Shown piece after piece: positions 58,976 through 64,000 of a stretch of 64,000 nucleotides of DNA. Source of the DNA: Actinoplanes xinjiangensis (GTDB lineage Bacteria > Actinomycetota > Actinomycetes > Mycobacteriales > Micromonosporaceae). The first letter of the stretch is position 1. Each line of letters begins with the position of its first letter. The stretch spans positions 1-64,000 of the forward strand of contig NZ_QGGR01000024.1 in NCBI RefSeq assembly GCF_003148685.1. Direction: 5' to 3'. The position numbers and the translations under genes were made by a program. The notes under the pieces are model-generated. The model did no database searches, had not been told where the DNA came from, and worked only from the letters and a program-made list of their open reading frames with translations.

Positions 58976-59641
58976 TCAGGTTCCCTCGTCATCGTGGACG
59001 TAGCGGGCGACCTGGACCCGGTTGGTGACTTCGAGCTTGGCGAACACGTTGCCGACGTGTGTTTTCACTGTGGCGACGCCCATGTGCAGCGCCCGGGCGA
59101 TCTCGGTGTTGGTGAGGCCCTGGCTGACTGCGACGGCGACCTCGTGCTCACGGTGGGTCAGGCGGGCGAGCAACGCTCGAGCGACGCGTCGGCGTGCGTC
59201 GCCGTCCGGGCGGGTGACGGCGGCGATGAGTTTGGTCGTGATCCGTGGCGACAACATCGGCTCGCCCAGGGCGGCGCGACGGACGGCGGCGACCAGGTCG
59301 GCCGGCGGGGTGTCCTTGAGTAGAAAACCGGCCGCGCCGATGCGCAGCGCCGCGACGACGAACTCGTCGGTGTCGAAGGTGGTGAGGATCAGAATCCGGG
59401 CCGGTGAGCCGCGTTCCTGCAGTCGCCGGGTGGCGATCAGTCCGTCGGTGCGCGGCATCCGGATGTCCATGAGCACGACGTCGGGAACCTCCCGGGTCAC
59501 CACGTCGACGGCTTGCTGCCCGTCGGTCGCCTCACCGACGACGGTGATGCCGGGGGCACCGCCCAGAATCAACCGCAGGCCGGCAAGTACCAGGGGATCG
59601 TCGTCGACGATGACGACCCGCAGCGGATTCAGGCCGGCCAC
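58976..59641 (-). CDS. NarL-type response regulator
   Basis: A 221-residue response regulator. The receiver domain begins VVIVDDDPLVLAGL, has the phospho-acceptor Asp in VLMDIRMP and Lys in LLKDTPP. The C-terminal LuxR-type HTH is LTHREHEVAVAVSQGLTNTE. It overlaps the histidine kinase gene by 13 bp, and the pair forms a two-component system. No target is evident. Confidence 0.93.
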   Translation of the reverse strand: MAGLNPLRVVIVDDDPLVLAGLRLILGGAPGITVVGEATDGQQAVDVVTREVPDVVLMDIRMPRTDGLIATRRLQERGSPARILILTTFDTDEFVVAALRIGAAGFLLKDTPPADLVAAVRRAALGEPMLSPRITTKLIAAVTRPDGDARRRVARALLARLTHREHEVAVAVSQGLTNTEIARALHMGVATVKTHVGNVFAKLEVTNRVQVARYVHDDEGT

Positions 59642-60816
59642 GGCAGCCTCGCCTGAACCACGAAGGTCCCGTCCGGCTGTGGTCCGGCCTGCAACGAGCC
59701 GCCGGCCAGTTCGGCCCGCTCGGCCAGCCCGATGAGGCCGACCCCGGGATCCGGCTCAGGCGACGGCTGAGTCGGCGCCGTGACCGAGTTGCTGATCTTC
59801 ACCTCCAGGTGCCCACCGTCGTTTTCACCGGTCGAGGAGTCGGCACGGGCGAGCCGGATCGTCACCGCTGCGCCGGGCGCATGGCGGCGAGCATTGGTCA
59901 ATGCCTCCTGCACGATCCGGAACGCGGTGCGGGACAACAGCTGCGGCACCACCGGTGCCGCGACCGTGTTGTCGAGCCGGACCAGCGATCCTGCTTCCCG
60001 AACGTCGGCGAGAAGTGCAGGCAACTCGGCCAGCGTCGGCTGCGGCTGTTCCGCGGCACCGTCCGCCGGGTCGCCGCTGGTGCGCAACACGCCGAGGACC
60101 TCGCGAAGCTCGGCGAGGGCGAGGTGGGCGTTGCTCTGGATGATTACGGCGGCGTCGACCGTCTCGATGCGAGTGAGGTCCTCGCGGTAGGTCAGCGCGC
60201 CGGCGTGCAGAGCGACGAGCGAGATCCGGTGCGCCAGAACGTCATGCATCTCGCGAGCTATCCGGGTCCGTTCCGCCTCCCGGGCCGCGCCGGCCGCCAG
60301 CACCCGCTCGCGCTCGGCGGTCACCGCCCGCTCGTGCAGAGCGGCGATCAGCTCCCGGCGGGTGCCGAGATACGTGCCCGTGGCGAGGCACGCCACGACG
60401 AACAGCAGAATCAGCGCGATCCCGTCGAGAGAGAATCCGGGGTACAAGACTTCGGCTCCCGTCGCGCCGACCACGGCGACGACGGCTACCGTGACCGCCC
60501 AGTCTCGCCGGCGGCGGGTCGCCGTCGCACCGACCGCGAACGCCGCCGCACCCACGCTCGACGCGGAGAACGGAAGGACCGCCGCCGCCACGCACGCCAC
60601 CGGCAGAGGATGGCGGTGCCGCAGCGGCAGCACGGCCAGCAATGCCGTGCCGATCAACACGTCGAGCACCAGCAACGCGCCGACCAGCTCGGCGGCGGCC
60701 GGGGTCAGAGGTCCGGAGAGCCGATCAGCGGCGCCGGCGAGCCAGCCCGCCACCCCGGCGACGACCGCGAGCGCGTACTGCCCGGCCGTGGCCCAGGCGG
60801 GCGGCGGAGGGAGCAT
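59629..60816 (-). CDS. NarX/DesK-type sensor histidine kinase
   Basis: A 395-residue HisKA_3 kinase. About six N-terminal membrane helices are followed by the dimerisation domain with phospho-acceptor His in AREMHDVLAHRISL, and an ATP-binding domain that ends in the G2-like PGVGLIGLAERAELAGG. ATG 60816 gives the usual length. The gene is partner to the response regulator downstream and divergent from the DUF4386 gene. Confidence 0.92.
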   Translation of the reverse strand: MLPPPPAWATAGQYALAVVAGVAGWLAGAADRLSGPLTPAAAELVGALLVLDVLIGTALLAVLPLRHRHPLPVACVAAAVLPFSASSVGAAAFAVGATATRRRRDWAVTVAVVAVVGATGAEVLYPGFSLDGIALILLFVVACLATGTYLGTRRELIAALHERAVTAERERVLAAGAAREAERTRIAREMHDVLAHRISLVALHAGALTYREDLTRIETVDAAVIIQSNAHLALAELREVLGVLRTSGDPADGAAEQPQPTLAELPALLADVREAGSLVRLDNTVAAPVVPQLLSRTAFRIVQEALTNARRHAPGAAVTIRLARADSSTGENDGGHLEVKISNSVTAPTQPSPEPDPGVGLIGLAERAELAGGSLQAGPQPDGTFVVQARLPWPA

Positions 60817-60924
60817 GCGGCCAGCGTAGTGACCCGCCCCGCACGGCGGCTCCACCTCAGGGTGGAGGGGCCGGAGACCACGGGTGGAGGTAGCGGCCGG
60901 GTCCATGCCGGAGCGTCGGTGGAC

Positions 60925-61647
60925 ATGACCTCCACATCGATGACCGGCAACCCGCGGACCCTCGCGCGGATCGCCGGACTGCTCTACCTGATCCTGGCCG
61001 TGCTCGGCGGATGGGCCCAGCTCCAAGCCCGCGGCAGCGTGTACGTCGAGGGCGACGCCACACGGACCGCCGCGAACATCATCGAGCACGAGACCCTCTT
61101 CCGGCTCGGGTTGGTGGCCGACATCCTGATGGCAACCGTCTTCGTACTGCTGGGGCTGGTGTTGCACCGGTTGCTGCACCACGTCCACGAACGGGCGGCC
61201 ACGGCGCTGCTGGTGTTCGTGTCCATCGGTGCCGGCTCGATTTTGCTCAACCTCACCTTCCACGCCGGTGCCCTGCTCGCCGCGACCCGGCCCGGACACT
61301 CCGCCGAGCTGGTGCTCCTCTTGTTCGACCTCCACCAGCAGGGGTACGTGCTCGGCGGCGTCTTCTTCGGCCTGTGGCTGTTGCCGATGGGCTACCTCGC
61401 GTGGCGCTCACCGATGCTGCCGTCCTGGCTAGGGGTGCTGGTGATGGCGGCGGCCGTGGCCTGGGTCGCCGACCCGTTGCTCGCGTTCGGCCTGCCCGAC
61501 GCGCCTGCCCTGATTCGCACGGTGGTGGAGGTACCGACGTCGGTCGGCGAGTTCGGGCTTCTGCTGTATCTGCTGATCCGCGGCGTCCGCCCGCAGCCCA
61601 CGACACAGCAGCCGCAACCCACACGAAGCGCTGCGCTGCGACGATGA
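60925..61647 (+). CDS. DUF4386 membrane protein
   Basis: A 240-residue protein with about six membrane helices (RIAGLLYLILAVLGGW, LGLVADILMATVFVLLGLVL, LGGVFFGLWLLPMGYLAWRS) that matches the DUF4386 pattern. Such genes often stand next to two-component systems in actinomycetes, as here. Function unknown. Confidence 0.8.
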   Translation: MTSTSMTGNPRTLARIAGLLYLILAVLGGWAQLQARGSVYVEGDATRTAANIIEHETLFRLGLVADILMATVFVLLGLVLHRLLHHVHERAATALLVFVSIGAGSILLNLTFHAGALLAATRPGHSAELVLLLFDLHQQGYVLGGVFFGLWLLPMGYLAWRSPMLPSWLGVLVMAAAVAWVADPLLAFGLPDAPALIRTVVEVPTSVGEFGLLLYLLIRGVRPQPTTQQPQPTRSAALRR

Positions 61648-61752
61648 CCGTACCCGCGGAGAAGATGCCGCATTGGTGAACTTGCCGCGCCGGCACTTTC
61701 GGTGTGCAGGCAACCACGAATCCGCAGGCAAGCACTACGGCGGAACGAGACG

Positions 61753-61977
61753 GTCCAGCACCTGTCGATGTTCGACTTCGTCGCGGTCTCCGCGACGATG
61801 CAGGACCGGGTGATCGAGTACGTGGATCACCTGCACGAGCACTTCCTCGATCCGGTACGCATCGTCGACGGCCGGTACGCCGCACCCATCGCGCCCGGGC
61901 TCAGCGCGCAGATGCACCCGGCCTCCCTCAAGGAGTACGGCTACCCCGGCGGACGGGCCTGGGCCGACCGTGTCTGA
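61753..61977 (+). pseudogene. C-terminal fragment of an L-fuconate dehydratase-like enolase
   Basis: The frame VQHLSMFDFVAVSATMQDR through EYGYPGGRAW closely repeats the C-terminus of the enolase-superfamily part at 63597-63815. The N-terminal 350 residues are absent. The sequence just after it (GCCCACCACCACCTGG near 61997) recalls the start of the amidohydrolase gene at 63827, so a longer stretch may have been duplicated and then decayed. Confidence 0.7.
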
Positions 61978-62336
61978 GGCCCGCCGTCCCTGGTCGGCGC
62001 CCACCACCACCTGGCTGCCGCGGGCGCCGACATCATCGGTGTCAGCGCCCGGATGCGCGACGACGACGAGGTCGCGGTCGCACATCCGGGCACCCGGGGG
62101 TGGTGGACCCGGTGCTGGAGGATCTCCTCCGCCGTTGGCCCCGGTGGCGATCACCGCGGTTGAAGCCGTCGGACACCAGATGTCTGCGCGTCGTTGTGCG
62201 GAGAAACATCCAAACTATGGACGTCCATCGATCGCTGACCTATAAATACATCAGATGAATCCGGACGCCCGGGCAGCGGGTGCGGGCTTCGGGCCGGCCC
62301 CACCGCCGCCGGGTATGCCCTCACCAAGGAGGCGCA
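61978..62336. other. Intergenic region before lipoprotein chimera
   Basis: No intact gene. The left half may be decayed amidohydrolase sequence. The right half is a promoter region with a perfect palindrome ATGGACGTCCAT (62217-62228) followed by an AT-rich TATAAATACATC stretch. Confidence 0.45.
62217..62228. promoter_or_regulatory. Palindromic operator ATGGACGTCCAT
   Basis: A perfect 12-bp palindrome about 110 bp before the GTG start at 62337, next to an AT-rich possible promoter. It is a plausible site for a GntR- or LacI-type sugar-acid repressor. Confidence 0.4.
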
Positions 62337-63830
62337 GTGAACCGCCACGCTTTCCTGCGGCTGGGTGCGATCGCGGTGCTGGCCACCGCCTTGCTCACCG
62401 CGGCCTGTAACCGCGACAAGACGTCGGCCGGGAGCGGTGGCGACAGTGCCGCGCAGCCGCTGATCGGCGTCGACTACCCACGATCCGACACCGACTTCTG
62501 GAACTCCTACATCAAGTACGTACCCGAGTTCGCCAAGGAACTCGGCGTCGAGCTGAAGACGACGAACTCGCAGAACGACATCGCGAACCTGATCTCCAAC
62601 GTGCAGACGTTCCGCAGCCAGGGCGTCAAGGGTGTGGTGATGGCGCCGCAGGACACCGCCGCCGTCGCGCCCACCCTCGACCAGTTGGCGAGCGCGAAGA
62701 TCCCGGTGGTCACCATCGACACCCGGCCGGACACCGGCAAGGTGTTCATGGTGGTCCGGGCCGACAACCGGGCCTACGGCACCAAGGCCTGCCAGTTCCT
62801 GGGCACCAAGCTCGGCGGCAAGGGCAAGGTCGTCATGCTCCAGGGCGGGCTTGACTCGATCAACGGCCGGGACCGCACCGAGGCGTTCAACGAGTGCATG
62901 AAGAAGGACTTCCCCGGCGTCACCGTCTTCGGCGAGGCCACCGACTGGAAGGCCGACGTGGCGGCGAGCAAGCTGCAGACGCGGTTCACCTCGGACCCCG
63001 ACATCAAGGGTGTCTACATGCAGTCGTCGTTCGCGCTGTCCGGCACGCTGCAGATTCTGGCGCAGCGCGGCCTCAAGGTGCCGCCGACCGACCCGAAGCA
63101 CGCGCTCACCGAGCAGGAGGCGCTCGCCCTGCTGCGCGATCGGGCCGCCGGGCGGGACGCGCGGGCGGCGGAGTTGCTGCGCGACGGCTACCCTGCGTAC
63201 ACCACGACGCCGGGCTGGCTCGGCTACGACGACGACAAACTCGACCGGCTGTGCGCCGAGGCGGTCGGCGCCGGCTACCAGCTGATCAAGCTCAAGGTGG
63301 GCGGAAACCTGGCAGATGACGTACGCCGCATGGGCATCGCCCGGCGTGCGGTGGGCCCGGACATCCGCATCGCGGTCGACGCCAACCAGATCTGGGGCGT
63401 GCCGGACGCCATCGGCTGGATGCGCGAGCTCAGCCGCTTCGACCCCTACTGGATCGAGGAACCGACCTCGCCGGACGACGTGCAGATCGACGCGTGCCGG
63501 GTCGGTGGGGTCAACGAGAACCTCGCCATTCTCCTGCTGGCCGCCAAGTTCGGCGTGCCGGTCTGCCCGCACGCCGGCGGAGTGGGCCTGTGCGAGCTGG
63601 TGCAGCACCTGGCCATGTTCGACTACGTCGCGGTCAGCGGCAGCCTCCAAGACCGGTTCATCGAGTACGTGGATCACCTGCACGAGCATTTCGCCGAACC
63701 GGCACAAATCCGCGCCGGCCGCTACCTGGCGCCCACCGCTGCCGGCATGAGCGCCGAGATCACGCCCGCCTCGCTGCACGCGTACCGGTTCCCGGACGGC
63801 CCGGCATGGACCACGGAGGTGGCCGCATGA
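62337..63830 (+). CDS. Chimera: sugar-binding lipoprotein fused to internally deleted L-fuconate dehydratase
   Basis: A 497-residue open frame made of two unrelated parts. Residues 1-254 are an RbsB-like ABC-transporter binding protein with lipobox LTAAC, cut about 100 residues short. Residues 255-497 are enolase-superfamily L-fuconate dehydratase. The LKLKVG lysines, VDAN Asp, WIEEP Glu and CPHAGG His remain, but the segment after TSPDD (about residue 381) that holds the third metal ligand (TGEH-type Glu) is missing. GTG with AAGGAGG upstream allows expression. It is almost certainly a non-functional product of deletion. Confidence 0.75.
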   Translation: MNRHAFLRLGAIAVLATALLTAACNRDKTSAGSGGDSAAQPLIGVDYPRSDTDFWNSYIKYVPEFAKELGVELKTTNSQNDIANLISNVQTFRSQGVKGVVMAPQDTAAVAPTLDQLASAKIPVVTIDTRPDTGKVFMVVRADNRAYGTKACQFLGTKLGGKGKVVMLQGGLDSINGRDRTEAFNECMKKDFPGVTVFGEATDWKADVAASKLQTRFTSDPDIKGVYMQSSFALSGTLQILAQRGLKVPPTDPKHALTEQEALALLRDRAAGRDARAAELLRDGYPAYTTTPGWLGYDDDKLDRLCAEAVGAGYQLIKLKVGGNLADDVRRMGIARRAVGPDIRIAVDANQIWGVPDAIGWMRELSRFDPYWIEEPTSPDDVQIDACRVGGVNENLAILLLAAKFGVPVCPHAGGVGLCELVQHLAMFDYVAVSGSLQDRFIEYVDHLHEHFAEPAQIRAGRYLAPTAAGMSAEITPASLHAYRFPDGPAWTTEVAA

Positions 63831-64000
63831 TCATCGACGCGCACCACCACCTGTGGCCGAACCTGGACGGCTACACCTGGCTCGACGGACCAGGCCTGGA
63901 GCGGATCCGGCGACCGTTCGCCCCGGCCGACCTGACCACCGAACTCGCCGCGAACGGCGTCGACGCCACCGTGCTGGTCGAGGGTGGTCGCTGCCACCCC
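63827..64000 (+). CDS. Amidohydrolase (L-fuconolactonase-like), partial
   Basis: The first 58 residues of an Amidohydro_2 protein that runs off the window. IIDAHHHLWPN carries the HxH metal motif. ACGGAGGT precedes the ATG, which overlaps the preceding stop by ATGA. Its place next to fuconate dehydratase sequence suggests L-fuconolactone hydrolysis in L-fucose catabolism. Confidence 0.8.
   Translation, partial: MIIDAHHHLWPNLDGYTWLDGPGLERIRRPFAPADLTTELAANGVDATVLVEGGRCHP

Noticed and set aside
1..64000. CRISPR array, tRNA or rRNA genes, prophage genes
   Set aside because: No regularly spaced repeats, cloverleaf-like sequences, rRNA signatures or phage structural genes were noticed.

Overview
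The window comes from a high-GC actinomycete. The evidence is GC-rich third codon positions, frequent GTG/TTG starts, many ATGA/GTGA start-stop overlaps and actinobacterial families such as a mycobacterial-type adenosine kinase and class II DAHP synthase. A Micromonosporaceae or Streptomyces-like host is likely, but I cannot fix the genus. No rRNA, tRNA, CRISPR array, PKS, NRPS or P450 gene was seen.

Most of the window (about 2.3-56.4 kb) reads as one large, or two abutting, specialised-metabolite gene clusters. The left block (2.3-15.3 kb) is isoprenoid. Minus-strand genes encode DXS, a PAP2 phosphatase, an SMR exporter, a YbhN-like membrane protein, a COQ4-like protein, a rifampin-phosphotransferase-like enzyme, three Rieske oxygenases and a prenyl diphosphate synthase. 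They are followed on the plus strand by a putative class I isoprenoid enzyme and a Pyr4/PaxB-type membrane terpene cyclase. The central block (15.4-30 kb) holds a phosphatase, adenosine kinase and SAM synthetase, DAHP synthase, a LuxR regulator, a second ArsR-arsenate reductase fusion, a DHA2 exporter, a ferredoxin, a phospholipid-methyltransferase-like protein and a PhzE-type ADIC synthase.

The right block (30-51.7 kb) supplies two aminoaromatic units. PhzE, PhzD-like and EntA-like enzymes predict chorismate -> ADIC -> DHHA -> 3-hydroxyanthranilate. Aspartate kinase plus GriI/GriH-like enzymes predict 3-amino-4-hydroxybenzoate. An acid-activating ligase, an amidohydrolase, two flavin hydroxylases, an O-methyltransferase and a haloperoxidase-like protein could join and tailor them. 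With the prenyl genes this suggests a cyclised-terpenoid/aminophenol hybrid (meroterpenoid), possibly built on a dibenzodiazepinone-like or benzoxazole-like core. The product is inferred, not shown.

Unusual features of the cluster are a phosphatidylserine-synthase-like domain fused to a Baeyer-Villiger-type monooxygenase, with a phosphatidylserine decarboxylase and a PmtA-like methyltransferase elsewhere in the cluster. There are also duplicated gene sets (two ArsR-ArsC fusions, two DHA2 exporters, two DoxX, two DUF485-symporter pairs). An ArsR-like operator recurs at about 2.0, 16.0, 20.5, 23.2 and 24.6 kb, and a separate duplicated promoter module sits at 29.6 and 32.7 kb.

The right edge (56.9-64 kb) looks chromosomal and scarred: an amino-acid permease, a frameshifted P-loop kinase, a two-component system, a DUF4386 protein, and fragments of an L-fuconate catabolic locus, including an in-frame chimera of a sugar-binding lipoprotein with an internally deleted fuconate dehydratase.
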